64,000 nucleotides of DNA from Chromohalobacter nigrandesensis (GCF_023061285.1 NZ_JAKGAM010000001.1:701661-765660); one strand, 5' to 3'. Shown: positions 29,282 through 38,252, counted from the stretch's first letter. Made by a program: numbers and translations. Notes: generated by a model not told the origin, from the letters alone.

Positions 29282-29997
29282 CCTCTGCCCCGCCGCGACG
29301 CCAGCCGATCCGCCAGCCGGGTCGGTTCGGGCAACTTGGTCTTGCCCAGGCAGGCAATCGCCCATTCCAGCGCTGCGGCCTGATCCAGCCGATGTCCCGG
29401 CGAGACGATCACCGGCTGGACATTATCACGCGAGCGCAACACCGCGCCGATGACCACGCGTCCCTCGGCATCGGTTTCGACGTCAGCGGGATCCTCGGCG
29501 CGGCGACGGTCGGTGAGCGGCGTCCATTCACCGCGCGTGGCCGGCACATCGCCGTGACGACCGCAAAGCACCTTCTTCGCCACGCCGATCGTCGGCAGAT
29601 CGAGCCATAGGCCCAGGTGCGAAGCCACGCCGAGACGCCGTGGATGCGCGATGCCCTGGCCATCGACCATGACCAGATTGGGGCACGACGCCAGCCGCGC
29701 AAAGGCCGCCAGGGCGGCGGGAATCTCGCGAAACGACAACAGCCCCGGGATATACGGCATGCGTGTCGGCTCACGATGCACCACCGACTCCTGCAGCGTC
29801 AGCGACGGCCATTCGAGCACCACAACCGCCGCCCGCGTCGTCTCGCCGCCATCCTCGAAGCCGATATCCACGCCCGCGATGCAGGTCACCGCGTCCGGCT
29901 TTCCCTGCCTGACCACGCGCGGCGCCAGACGACGCTGCAATACCACAGCCTCCTCCGGCGTCAGCGTCCACTCATGCAACGCTTGTTGATTCGTCAT
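29278..29997 (-). CDS. nfi: Endonuclease V (deoxyinosine 3' endonuclease)
   Basis: 239 residues from ATG 29997, preceded by AAGGAGG; a longer frame upstream overlaps sbcD and lacks similarity. Motifs: CIAGVDIGFEDGG (catalytic Asp near 44), YIPGLLSFREIPA (Glu), LVMVDGQGIAHPRRLGVASH (Asp, His) and TIGVAKKVL. It nicks DNA one base 3' of deaminated adenine. Adjacent and divergent to sbcDC. Confidence 0.93.
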   Translation of the reverse strand: MTNQQALHEWTLTPEEAVVLQRRLAPRVVRQGKPDAVTCIAGVDIGFEDGGETTRAAVVVLEWPSLTLQESVVHREPTRMPYIPGLLSFREIPAALAAFARLASCPNLVMVDGQGIAHPRRLGVASHLGLWLDLPTIGVAKKVLCGRHGDVPATRGEWTPLTDRRRAEDPADVETDAEGRVVIGAVLRSRDNVQPVIVSPGHRLDQAAALEWAIACLGKTKLPEPTRLADRLASRRGRG

Positions 29998-30091
29998 ATG
30001 GCCTCCTTGGCATTCCTTCTTCCTTGTTACCGGCCCCATTGGGCCGCCCTCCCGCAACCGGTAGACTGGCACTCCAGTAAAGGAGATCTGC

Positions 30092-31351
30092 GTGAAACTC
30101 ATCCACACAGCGGACTGGCATCTCGGCCAGACTTTCCATGGCCAGGAGCGTCATGCCGAGCAACGCGCGTTTCTCGACTGGCTGTTGGCGGCCCTCGAAA
30201 CGCGCCACCCGGACGCCTTGCTCATCGCAGGCGATATCTTCGATGTCGTCAATCCCTCGCTGCGCGCCCAGGAGATGCTCTACGACTTCATCGTCGAAGC
30301 GCATCAACGTTTGCCGCAACTGAATATCGTCATGATCGCCGGCAACCACGACAGCGGCAACCGTATCGAGTTGCCCGCGCCGCTGATGCAGCGCCTCAAC
30401 ACCCACGCCCTGGGCCGTGTGAGCTGGCTCGACGACGGACGACTCGACGCCGAGCGCCTGCTGGTACCGCTGACCGATACCGACGGCGCGGTTCGCGCCT
30501 GGTGCCTGGCGCTGCCCTTCCTGCGGCCCGCCGAGGTCACCGGCAATACCGCGCTGAGCAGCGACAAGACCGACGACGCCTCGCCCAATAGCTATGTCGC
30601 GGGCATCACGCGCGTTCACCAACAGCTCATCGACGCCGCACGCAAGCATCGCGTCCCCGGCCAGGCGCTGATCGCCATGAGTCACGCCCATCTGCACGGC
30701 GCTGCGGTCTCCGAGGCCAGCGAGCGGCCCATCGTCATCGGCGGCGAGGAATCGATCCCGGCCTCGTTGTTCCCCGCCGACATCGCCTATGTCGCACTGG
30801 GCCACCTGCATCGCGCCCAGCAGGTCGGCGAAGAGCGCATCCGTTACAGCGGTAGTCCGTTGCCGCTGGACTTCAGCGAGGTGGCCTATCCCCATCAGGT
30901 CGTCGAAGTCACGCTCGACGGCGCCGCCTTGTGCGATGTCGAGAGCCTGGCGGTCCCGCGTCCGGTGGCCATGCACCGCCTCGGCCCGGCACCACTCGAC
31001 GACGTGCTTGCCGAGCTGGATGCCCTGGAAGATACGCCCGAACTACCACGCGAGCGCTGGCCCTGGCTCGAGATACGCGTCGAACTCGACGCCCCGATGC
31101 CCGATCTGCGCGCCCGGGTGGACACGGCGCTCGACGGCAAGACACTGCGTCTGCTGCGCCTGGAGCGTCGCTTGCCGAGAGTCGCCGCCGAGGACGCACC
31201 CGCCCGCATCGACCTGGCGGCGCTCGGTCCGCGCAAGCTGTTCGAGCGTACCTGGCAAGCGCGCTGGGGCGAGCCGCCCTCCACCGATGTGCTCGCCGAC
31301 TTTGACCGGCTACGTCAGGACGTGCTCGACGACGAGGAGACACCGACATGA
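30092..31351 (+). CDS. sbcD: Exonuclease subunit SbcD
   Basis: 419 residues from GTG 30092 with AAAGGAG upstream. Mre11-type metallophosphoesterase motifs in order: HTADWHLGQ, LIAGDIFD, IAGNHDS, AMSHAHLHG and ALGHLHRAQ. With SbcC it cleaves hairpins and palindromes at replication forks. The stop overlaps the sbcC start by 4 bp. Complete, usual length. Confidence 0.95.
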   Translation: MKLIHTADWHLGQTFHGQERHAEQRAFLDWLLAALETRHPDALLIAGDIFDVVNPSLRAQEMLYDFIVEAHQRLPQLNIVMIAGNHDSGNRIELPAPLMQRLNTHALGRVSWLDDGRLDAERLLVPLTDTDGAVRAWCLALPFLRPAEVTGNTALSSDKTDDASPNSYVAGITRVHQQLIDAARKHRVPGQALIAMSHAHLHGAAVSEASERPIVIGGEESIPASLFPADIAYVALGHLHRAQQVGEERIRYSGSPLPLDFSEVAYPHQVVEVTLDGAALCDVESLAVPRPVAMHRLGPAPLDDVLAELDALEDTPELPRERWPWLEIRVELDAPMPDLRARVDTALDGKTLRLLRLERRLPRVAAEDAPARIDLAALGPRKLFERTWQARWGEPPSTDVLADFDRLRQDVLDDEETPT

Positions 31352-34300
31352 AGATCCTCGCCCTGCGCCTGGCCAACCTGGCCTCGATCCCCGGCCCGCT
31401 GGAACTCGACTTCACCACCGCGCCGCTCGCCGAAGCCGGCCTGTTCGCCATTACCGGCCCCACCGGCGCCGGCAAGAGCACGCTGCTCGATGCCTTGTGT
31501 CTGGCGCTCTACGGCAGCACGCCCCGGTTGCGCCAGGCCCCCGGTCAGAACGCCCCGCTGCCCGACGTGGGCGACGCCACGCTCAATACCGCCGACCCGC
31601 GAACTCTACTTCGCCGAGGCACCGCCAGCGGCCATGCCGAGGTCGACTTCCTGGGTCGCGACGGCCGCCGCTATCGCGCTCGCTGGGCCGTGCGTCGTGC
31701 CCGCGAGAAAGCCGATGGCAAATTGCAGAAAATCGAGCAGTCGCTCACCGATCTGGATAGCGACCGCCTGCTGACCACACAGAAGCGCGAGTTCGACCGC
31801 CTGCTGCCCGAGCGCCTGGGCCTCAGCTTCGAGCAATTCACTCGCGCCGTGCTGCTGGCCCAGAGCGAATTCGCCGCCTTTCTCAAGGCCGACGACAACG
31901 AGCGCAGCGACCTGCTCGAGCGCCTCACCGGCACCGCCGAGTACTCCGAGATCTCGGTCGCCGCCTATCGCCGCGCCAGTCAGGCCAAGAAAGCCGTCGA
32001 CGCGCTGGATGCCAAGCTCGCCGACGACCTGCCCGCCGAGGCCGAGGCTCGCGCAGCGCTCGAAAAGACCGCCGAGACCGCCCAAACCGAGCTCGACACC
32101 GTACAACGCCATGCCAAGCGCCTGGAGACACAGGCACAGTGGCACGCCACGGACGCCAAACTGCGTGACGCTCATACCCAGGGGCAGCGCGAGCACCGCG
32201 CTGCCGAGACGCATTGGCAGACACTGGCCCCGGCCCGCGCCGACCGTGACTGGCAGCGCCTGATCGCACCTCAACGTCACCGTCTGACACGCCAGGCCGA
32301 ACTGCCCGGCGAGATCACACGTCTCGAGACGACTCATGCCGACACGCGCAAGGCCCTGGCGCAGGCCGAGACCACACAGCAGCAGGCCAAACAATCACAT
32401 GCGACGGCCGAACAGGCTCTCCAGGATGCCGATACCGCACGCCGCACGGCCGAGCCTCAACTGCACCAGGCCCGCGAGCAGGCACAGCAACTGGCGACCC
32501 GCGAGCATCAGTTAGCCGAGCTCGACAAAACGCACGCCGCGCATCGCCGCGACGCGCAAGCACTGACCAAACGCCGCCAGGAGGCCCACGAGACACAGCA
32601 ACGCCAACGTCGACAGCGCGATGACTGGCAGGCTACCCTGCATCAACTGATGGGCGAGCACACCCGCGTGGAAGACGCCCGCCAGGCCGTTCAGCGCGCG
32701 CATGATCACGCCGCGCAGCGTCATCTGGCACTCAGCGAGTTGCAAAGTCGCTGGCAAAGCGCCCGGCGCGCCGACCACACCCAGCGCACACTCAATGAGC
32801 GCCTGACGCAGGACGCCAAGCAACTCGAGGCATTGATCACCCAAGGCCAGGCCGCGCGCCAGCGCCTCGATGAGTACGAGCGCCACTATCGCAGCGTGCT
32901 GGAATTCGTCGAACGCGGCCGCGCGGTGCGCAGCGAGAGTGTCACGCAGTTGCGCGAGGCCCTCGAGGAAGGCCAGCCCTGCCCGGTGTGCGGCGGTCTC
33001 GAGCATCCCTGGCGCCACCAGCCGCCACAGACGCCCGAAGCCGCCCAGCTTGCCGCCCAGCAGGCGGAAGAAGACCGCCAGTTGACGGACGCCCAGCAGC
33101 AGCGCGACCACGCCCAGCAACAGCGCGACGAACTGCTGGGCCAGTACCGGGCGCTTGACGCCTCGCTCACGCAGCAACGCCAGGACGCTGCGGATGCCGA
33201 CAAGCGCCGTCAGGAGGCGTACCAGGTACTCGACGAGCATCCGCTGTATGCCGAGCTGTCTACCATCGATCACGAGCGGCGCGACGCCTGGCTGACCGAG
33301 CAACACCAGACAAGCGACGCCCAGCGCGCACAACACGCAGAGACGCTTCAAGCCCTTGCCCGCGCCGAGGCCGAGCTGGCACCGCTCGACGAGGCATTGC
33401 GCCAGAGCGAGCTGACACTGGCGCAGCTCGACGCCCAGCGCATCAGCCTCGACAAGGAACTTGAAGAACTCGATGCGCGTCTGCCTCCGCTACGCCGCGA
33501 GCGCGACGATATTGCCACCCGGCTCAAGGCCCTGCTCGGCGAGCATGCCTCGCCGGATGCCTGGCAGCAGTACCTCGATACGCGCCAGGCCACCGCGCGC
33601 CAAGCCCGGGATACGGCGCTCGCCCAATGCCATGACAGTGAGCGGGAAACCCAGCGGCTTGCCCAGCAATCGCACTACGAGGCCGAGCAACTCGCCCGGC
33701 TCAAGCAGGAAATCGACACCCTTAACCGTGAGCTGGAGGCCTGGCGCCAAGCACATCCCGAGCTGGACGATGCCACGCTGCAGCGGCTACTCGCCGAAAG
33801 CGATGACGACGCCGAATCACGAGAACGGGAATTGACCCAGGCCGAGCAGACCCGCCAGCAGACCGCTGCCGCCCTCGCCGAGCGCCGCCAGGCCCTCATC
33901 ACGCATCGCCGTGAGCAGGCGTTGACCGAGCACGACGCCAACCCGGACGCCCTCTTGAGCGAGACGGTCGACGCCCGGATCGACCAGCGCCGAGAGGCGT
34001 TAGACACCGCGCGTGACGCCCTGACGCCTCAGCACGATGACGCCCAGGCACGCCGCGACGACGCCCTGCACGCCCTGCGAGACGATGACCGCAAGCGTCA
34101 GCGCCAACGCGAAGGGCAAGCCGAACTCGATGCCGCGCGCGCCGAGTACCGACGCTGGGGTCGCATCAGCGAACTGATCGGCTCCGCCGACGGCAAGGTC
34201 TTCCGGCGCATCGCGCAGACCTACAACCTTGAGCAACTGCTGGAACACGCCAACGCGCATCTGACGGGGCTGAGTCGCCGTTACACGCTGATTCGTGGCG

Positions 34301-34653
34301 GCAGCGAGCTGGGCCTGCTGGTGGAGGACCGCGACATGGGCGACGAGTGCCGCTCGGTGCATTCGCTTTCCGGCGGCGAAACCTTCCTCGTCTCGCTGGC
34401 GCTGGCGCTGGGGCTCGCTTCAATGGCCTCCGGCGAACTCGTCATCGAATCGCTGTTCATCGACGAAGGCTTCGGCAGCCTCGACCCGCAATCCCTGGCG
34501 CTCGCCATGGACGCCCTGGACGGCCTGCAAGCGCTGGGCCGTCGCGTCGGCGTGATCTCCCACGTACAGGAAATGCACGAACGCATCCCGGTACAGATCC
34601 AAGTCGAACCGCTGGGTAATGGGACGAGTCGAGCGAGATTGGTGAGTACCTAG
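31348..34653 (+). CDS. sbcC: Exonuclease subunit SbcC (Rad50-like SMC ATPase)
   Basis: 1101 residues. N-terminal Walker A ITGPTGAGKSTLLDALCLAL near residue 35, long Gln/Ala/Glu/Arg-rich coiled coils, zinc hook CPVCGGLEHPW near residue 545, and C-terminal ABC signature HSLSGGETFLVSLALALG followed by Walker B IESLFIDEGFGSLD. It forms the ATP-gated clamp around SbcD. The coiled coil is rich in Gln/Asp/Glu as expected for the family in halophiles. Followed by short tandem repeats rather than a terminator. Confidence 0.95.
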   Translation: MKILALRLANLASIPGPLELDFTTAPLAEAGLFAITGPTGAGKSTLLDALCLALYGSTPRLRQAPGQNAPLPDVGDATLNTADPRTLLRRGTASGHAEVDFLGRDGRRYRARWAVRRAREKADGKLQKIEQSLTDLDSDRLLTTQKREFDRLLPERLGLSFEQFTRAVLLAQSEFAAFLKADDNERSDLLERLTGTAEYSEISVAAYRRASQAKKAVDALDAKLADDLPAEAEARAALEKTAETAQTELDTVQRHAKRLETQAQWHATDAKLRDAHTQGQREHRAAETHWQTLAPARADRDWQRLIAPQRHRLTRQAELPGEITRLETTHADTRKALAQAETTQQQAKQSHATAEQALQDADTARRTAEPQLHQAREQAQQLATREHQLAELDKTHAAHRRDAQALTKRRQEAHETQQRQRRQRDDWQATLHQLMGEHTRVEDARQAVQRAHDHAAQRHLALSELQSRWQSARRADHTQRTLNERLTQDAKQLEALITQGQAARQRLDEYERHYRSVLEFVERGRAVRSESVTQLREALEEGQPCPVCGGLEHPWRHQPPQTPEAAQLAAQQAEEDRQLTDAQQQRDHAQQQRDELLGQYRALDASLTQQRQDAADADKRRQEAYQVLDEHPLYAELSTIDHERRDAWLTEQHQTSDAQRAQHAETLQALARAEAELAPLDEALRQSELTLAQLDAQRISLDKELEELDARLPPLRRERDDIATRLKALLGEHASPDAWQQYLDTRQATARQARDTALAQCHDSERETQRLAQQSHYEAEQLARLKQEIDTLNRELEAWRQAHPELDDATLQRLLAESDDDAESRERELTQAEQTRQQTAAALAERRQALITHRREQALTEHDANPDALLSETVDARIDQRREALDTARDALTPQHDDAQARRDDALHALRDDDRKRQRQREGQAELDAARAEYRRWGRISELIGSADGKVFRRIAQTYNLEQLLEHANAHLTGLSRRYTLIRGGSELGLLVEDRDMGDECRSVHSLSGGETFLVSLALALGLASMASGELVIESLFIDEGFGSLDPQSLALAMDALDGLQALGRRVGVISHVQEMHERIPVQIQVEPLGNGTSRARLVST

Positions 34654-34655
34654 TG

Positions 34656-34689
34656 AATATGAGCCTCTAGGAAATATGAGCTTCTAGGA
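34656..34689 (+). repeat. 17-bp tandem duplication after sbcC
   Basis: Two adjacent units, AATATGAGCCTCTAGGA (34656-34672) and 34673-34689, differ at one base. They lie 3 bp after the sbcC stop. Confidence 0.8.
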
Positions 34690-34728
34690 AATACAGGACG
34701 GCCGCCTCCGCCCTCCTCGGCGCAGCAT

Positions 34729-34761
34729 CATAACGCCCGAAGCCTCAACCAGAGGCGGCCA
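34729..34761 (+). repeat. 33-bp direct repeat, left copy
   Basis: CATAACGCCCGAAGCC… matches 35601-35633 in the same orientation with a single T/G difference. On the minus strand it still reads …GRLWLRLRAL-stop, the C-terminus of the membrane protein gene that contains the right copy. It therefore looks like a duplicated 3' gene end bounding the MntA/HepT cassette. Confidence 0.8.
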
Positions 34762-34820
34762 GCGGCTCTTGGTAGCTGTACCCATCAGCTCGCTCTTTAC
34801 ACTCCAATTTCACCGGCGAG

Positions 34821-35168
34821 TCAGTGCCTTAGAATCTCGAGTTGTTCGCGAAGCTCCGGGATATGCGTCTGAATGATGCTCCAGACAGTATCGTGATCAA
34901 TCCCGAGATAGGCATGGATGAGACGATTCCGCGTGGCGATAATCAGACGCCATGGAATCTCTGGGTGAGCGGCACGTATATCATCTGGAATGCGGGTAGC
35001 TGCCTCACCAATCAATTCCAGATTGCGGAGGGTGGCATCATATGTGAGGTCGTGGGTGATGAAGCCTTCTTGATCCAGCCCATCAGTGTAAGCAAGCACT
35101 TTCTCGGAGAAGCCGATCATGTCATCGATGTAGAAACGCCACTCTCGTTGCGGTCTATTTTCAGACAT
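34821..35168 (-). CDS. hepT: HepT-like toxin RNase (HEPN, DUF86)
   Basis: 115 residues, helical HEPN fold. The catalytic R-x4-H-x-Y motif is ATRNRLIHAYLGID (R80, H85, Y87). HepT cuts RNA when not modified; the partner MntA AMPylates the motif tyrosine to neutralise it. The start overlaps the antitoxin stop by 8 bp, giving antitoxin-first order. Located in a repeat-bounded patch of less GC-rich DNA. Confidence 0.88.
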   Translation of the reverse strand: MSENRPQREWRFYIDDMIGFSEKVLAYTDGLDQEGFITHDLTYDATLRNLELIGEAATRIPDDIRAAHPEIPWRLIIATRNRLIHAYLGIDHDTVWSIIQTHIPELREQLEILRH

Positions 35169-35451
35169 GCATGGCCTCGCGCTCGATGAAAGGCCGGATC
35201 TCGGGACGCAAAGCCTTATCGGTCACCAAATCCACCGGACGCCCCAAGAGATCTTCCAAATAGAATTGCACCCCGAAGTAGCGATCTGCCGTTGCCGGGC
35301 CCTCAAAGCTCACCAGGATATCGACGTCACTGCGCTCTTCCGCCTCATCGCGCGCCATGGAGCCGAAGAGTGCGAGATCCCGAACACCGAATTGATGGAC
35401 CATGGCAGGCAGATGCTGCTTCAGTAACGACAGCGTTTGCTGTTTGTTCAT
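35161..35451 (-). CDS. mntA: MntA-like minimal nucleotidyltransferase antitoxin
   Basis: 96 residues. The nucleotidyltransferase motif GS-x10-D-x-D is intact (G30, S31, D42, D44 in LFGSMARDEAEERSDVDILV). It should transfer AMP to the HepT tyrosine. Shine-Dalgarno TGGAGG precedes the start, and a sigma-70-like promoter lies ~60 bp upstream. First gene of the two-gene module. Confidence 0.88.
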   Translation of the reverse strand: MNKQQTLSLLKQHLPAMVHQFGVRDLALFGSMARDEAEERSDVDILVSFEGPATADRYFGVQFYLEDLLGRPVDLVTDKALRPEIRPFIEREAMHV

Positions 35452-35510
35452 CTTTTACCTCCACGTCAGGCAGCAACGGACTCACTGCACCCTTTGCCTC
35501 ATGTGCGCTT

Positions 35511-35538
35511 AGCATAGCACCCGGCACTTCCGCATCAA
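35511..35538 (-). promoter_or_regulatory. Candidate promoter of mntA-hepT
   Basis: On the minus strand, TTGATG (35533-35538), a 16-bp spacer and TATGCT (35511-35516) lie about 60 bp upstream of the mntA start. Confidence 0.5.
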
Positions 35539-35599
35539 CGACTGCCAGGAACCCCATTGTCCTCCATCTCGCTCGGTCCTCGGCCCTGCCGGCATAGAG

Positions 35600-36088
35600 T
35601 CATAACGCCCGAAGCCGCAACCAGAGGCGGCCAATGCCGACGGAACTGACAAACAGCATGATTCCGATTGCCACGGAAAAACCACCGCGCCAGAGGCTGT
35701 CTGGACTGGCGGCGCCCACTGTTTCCAGTCGCGCATAATGCGTTCCCAGCGTGACCAGACCCGCCGCCAGATAACCGATGCCAATCAAGGCAGCACCCAC
35801 GGCTATCAGAGTCGCCGACGAAGCAGAGACGTCGGCCTCTTGCGGTGTTAACCATCGACTGATCGGCTTGCGCGCCAGGATAAGCACCGCTCCCAAGAGT
35901 AGACTGACGAGAAAATGCACGCCCTGTATGGCAAGCATGTTCGGTGTCCCCGGCTCTTGAGCCACCGACAAGCTGGACCAGGTTATATAGAGAGACATGG
36001 CATAACTCGAAAGCGTCCTGACCAGAAGCCAAATCCCCGCGACACCCAACAGCGCTTCGCACAACGAACGAGTCTGGAAACTGGGCAT
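35600..36088 (-). CDS. Small integral membrane protein, unknown function
   Basis: 162 residues from ATG 36088, preceded by AAGGAG. Four hydrophobic segments: ALLGVAGIWLLVRTLSSYAM, VHFLVSLLLGAVLILA, ATLIAVGAALIGIGYLAAGL and GGFSVAIGIMLFVSSVGIG. A short conserved-looking C-terminus (RLWLRLRAL) is duplicated at 34729-34761. I do not recognise a family. It lies just downstream of the SWIM fragment on the same strand (35-bp gap). The function is unknown. Confidence 0.6.
   Translation of the reverse strand: MPSFQTRSLCEALLGVAGIWLLVRTLSSYAMSLYITWSSLSVAQEPGTPNMLAIQGVHFLVSLLLGAVLILARKPISRWLTPQEADVSASSATLIAVGAALIGIGYLAAGLVTLGTHYARLETVGAASPDSLWRGGFSVAIGIMLFVSSVGIGRLWLRLRAL
35601..35633 (+). repeat. 33-bp direct repeat, right copy
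   Basis: Second copy of the repeat at 34729-34761 (one mismatch). It coincides with the 3' end of the small membrane protein gene. The repeat-to-repeat period is 872 bp and encloses mntA-hepT. Confidence 0.8.
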
Positions 36089-36123
36089 ATTTCTCCTTGT
36101 GGTGATAGAAGCCTTGGGTAGGC

Positions 36124-36501
36124 TCAAGCTGAGAACGCTTCATTCAACCACTTGATGAAGTTGCGTTTTTGCTTGAATTCAGTGCGCACCTCCGCGAGAC
36201 GCGCTTGCTCGGCCTGCTCCGCCCGGTACGTCAAGGCGACCGCCACGCAATGCTTGCAGAAGTCGATGCCTTCAGAGGCTGGGCAATCGCAACCACCATC
36301 AAGACCACGCTTGTTCAGTTTCAACGTCACGGTATAACGCTCGCTCCCCTCTACATCAGCAGTGATGGTAGCGCCCTGCTTGTTCCAGCCGACCACCATG
36401 CCCTGGCGGTAATAATCCAGCCCTCGGCCAAACGCCGCCTCGCCCGCCAGTACGCTGAGCTGACGATCGGTCAGAAGTGCCACCTCATCGTGTTGCGTCA
36501 T
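36124..36501 (-). pseudogene. SWIM zinc finger protein, N-terminal fragment
   Basis: 125 codons from ATG 36501; a GTG five codons upstream is possible. The SWIM motif C-x-C-x(n)-C-x-H is visible as CDCPASEGIDFCKHC near residue 70. The N-terminal AFGRGLDYYRQGMV segment is typical of large SWIM/SNF2-associated proteins several hundred residues long. Here the protein ends ~40 residues after the finger at NEAFSA. It is therefore probably a 3'-truncated remnant, though a small stand-alone SWIM protein cannot be excluded. Confidence 0.6.
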
Positions 36502-36779
36502 TCGTAATGGCTCCACACGCGGGGAACTCTCACCACTCGCTCGTCTTCGAGAAGATGGCCGTATACCCTACCTTTGAATGTTTCTACAATATGTCGATGC
36601 CATCGACATGTTTCGACGACGTGTCGAAAAAATGGCGCTTCGTGCACATATAAAAGCGAAGTGGCGATGGCGTGAACATATCGGCTCGCTTCTGATGGAT
36701 TATCATTGAGCCCTTGCATGCACCTTACTCTGTTTGCGGGTGCCTGATTCCTGATAGCGTTCAAGGTAAGCTGAGACGT
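36502..36779. other. Intergenic region with two adjacent palindromes
   Basis: No credible gene. It contains the perfect 19-bp palindrome ATGTCGATG-C-CATCGACAT at 36591-36609, and directly after it TTTCGAC-N5-GTCGAAA at 36611-36629. They lie ~90 bp upstream of the SWIM fragment and could be operator or hairpin elements. A weak 88-codon minus-strand frame across the palindromes is rejected. Confidence 0.6.
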
Positions 36780-37094
36780 TCATGCTGAGTTCAATGGCTT
36801 GATGCGGGCGACCTCGTCCTTGACCGATCGTGCGGCCGTCCATAAATCAATGGCTCGCTGCGCATTCAGCCAAAACTCCGGAGAGTTGCCAAACAAGCGA
36901 CCAAGCCTAAGCGCCATTTCAGGGCTGACAGAACGTCTTTCACGTAACAGCTCATTGACAGATTGGCGAGACACGCCCAGCAATTCGGCCAACCCCGCAA
37001 CGGTCAAGCCATAGTCCGGGACAAAGTCCTCCCTCAGCATTTCGCCAGGATGCGTCGGCTTGCGTCGCATTCCGTCGGTGTTAGAAATAGCCAT
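36780..37094 (-). CDS. higA: HigA-type antitoxin (XRE HTH)
   Basis: 104 residues. HPGEMLREDFVPDYGLTVAGL opens the HigA fold; the HTH is LAELLGVSRQSVNELLRERR near residues 34-53, then EMALRLGRLFGNSPEFWLNAQ. It should bind HigB and repress its own promoter. Lies 14 bp after the toxin gene, in the toxin-first order characteristic of higBA. Confidence 0.92.
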   Translation of the reverse strand: MAISNTDGMRRKPTHPGEMLREDFVPDYGLTVAGLAELLGVSRQSVNELLRERRSVSPEMALRLGRLFGNSPEFWLNAQRAIDLWTAARSVKDEVARIKPLNSA

Positions 37095-37108
37095 AGTTAT
37101 GACCTCAC

Positions 37109-37390
37109 TCAGTGGTAATCACATACCTCAACATCGTATGCGTCACCATCTTCAAAATAGAAGCAGATACGCCATTGAGCATTGATTGAAATCGCGTACT
37201 GACCCTGCCTATCCCCAGAAAGTGAATGGAGACGGTTGCCAGGCGGCACTTTCAAATCATCTAGTTGCTCCGCCAGATTTACGTATTCCAGCTTCCGGGA
37301 AGCTCTTGAAGCTACATCCGAGGGGAACTTCTTTGACCTCCCTCTGGAATAAAGCTCTTGGGTACGTTTATCTGCGAAGGTTTTGATCAT
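37109..37390 (-). CDS. higB: HigB-type toxin (RelE-like mRNA interferase)
   Basis: 93 residues, canonical HigB. IKTFADKRTQELYSRGRSKK at the N-terminus, LKVPPGNRLHSLSGDRQGQY in the middle and AQWRICFYFEDGDAYDVEVC at the C-terminus are the family signatures. It cuts mRNA on the ribosome. First gene of the module, behind a strong promoter carrying a palindrome. Confidence 0.92.
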   Translation of the reverse strand: MIKTFADKRTQELYSRGRSKKFPSDVASRASRKLEYVNLAEQLDDLKVPPGNRLHSLSGDRQGQYAISINAQWRICFYFEDGDAYDVEVCDYH

Positions 37391-37397
37391 ACACCGA

Positions 37398-37426
37398 AAT
37401 GTATTTTGTCACGTGACGCTTGTCAA
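37398..37426 (-). promoter_or_regulatory. higBA promoter and likely HigA operator
   Basis: On the minus strand, TTGACA (37421-37426), a 17-bp spacer and TACATT (37398-37403). The 10-bp palindrome GTCACGTGAC (37408-37417) sits in the spacer, positioned to block polymerase when bound. Confidence 0.7.
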
Positions 37427-37462
37427 CAAACATCGCGTTTCGTATCCATATCCCTGACAGCA

Positions 37463-37490
37463 AAACGCCGCGCCCGAAGGCACGGCGTTT
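37463..37490 (-). terminator. Terminator of wrbA
   Basis: Stem AAACGCCG / CGGCGTTT with a 12-nt GC-rich loop; on the minus strand it ends in TTTT. It lies 31 bp after the WrbA stop. Confidence 0.65.
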
Positions 37491-37520
37491 AGCATGACGT
37501 TGTTGGCTACGTCGTAGTGC

Positions 37521-38126
37521 TCAACCGGCGAATTTAGCGGCCATTTCAGCAGTGTGCTGGCCCTGGAAGCGGGCGATAGTCAGCTCGTTTTCGCTGGGTT
37601 GGCGGCTGCCGTCGCCACCGGCGATGGTCGTTGCACCGTAGGGCGTGCCGCCGGAGACTTCCTCGAGCTCGCTCAGCGCCGCGCAGGAATACGGGACGCC
37701 GACGATCGCCATACCGTGGTGAAGCAAGGTGGTGTGAATCGAGGTCAGGGTGGTTTCCTGCCCGCCATGCTGGCTGGCAGTGGAGGTGAAGGCGCCGCCC
37801 AGCTTGCCGATCAGCTTGCCCTGGGCCCAGAGGCCGCCCGTCTTGTCCCAGAAATTGCGCATCTGCGAGGCCATGTTGCCGAAACGCGTGGGCGTGCCGA
37901 CGAGAATCGCGTCATACTCGGCCAAAATGCTGGGGTCCTCCAGCACGGCGGCGGTGCTGTCTTCCTTATAGCCGGATTTTTCGGCGACATCGGCGGGCAC
38001 GAGTTCGGCCACGCGGTACAGATCCACCTGGGTACCGGCAACACTGCGCGCGCCTTCGGCGACGGCATTGGCCAGCGTTTCGACATGCCCGTAACTGGAG
38101 TAATAAATGACGAGAATCTTGCTCAC
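37521..38126 (-). CDS. wrbA: NAD(P)H:quinone oxidoreductase WrbA
   Basis: 201 residues from GTG 38126 ([10 protein letters not shown]), with AGGAGAG upstream; a longer ATG frame adds residues foreign to the family. The FMN phosphate loop [13 protein letters not shown], the [18 protein letters not shown] block near residue 79 and [15 protein letters not shown] near 115 are WrbA signatures. A flavodoxin-like tetramer performing two-electron quinone reduction. Monocistronic, divergent from argE. Confidence 0.95.
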   Translation of the reverse strand: MSKILVIYYSSYGHVETLANAVAEGARSVAGTQVDLYRVAELVPADVAEKSGYKEDSTAAVLEDPSILAEYDAILVGTPTRFGNMASQMRNFWDKTGGLWAQGKLIGKLGGAFTSTASQHGGQETTLTSIHTTLLHHGMAIVGVPYSCAALSELEEVSGGTPYGATTIAGGDGSRQPSENELTIARFQGQHTAEMAAKFAG

Positions 38127-38252
38127 GTGAGTGCTCTCCTGACTGGATGTATGGACGTTCTCAAGATGACGCACGCTCGCGCTGCCGTCAAAGTGACGCC
38201 CCGTGACATCAGCGTGCTAGGCTGGCGTAAAACATCCCGCTGGGAGGCTGTC

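Noticed and set aside
35345..35557. 70-codon minus-strand frame overlapping mntA
   Set aside because: It covers the mntA promoter and overlaps the well-supported antitoxin gene in another frame.
36498..36764. 88-codon minus-strand frame upstream of the SWIM fragment
   Set aside because: It has no supported start, its middle is the translation of two palindromes, and it overlaps the SWIM start; more likely regulatory DNA.
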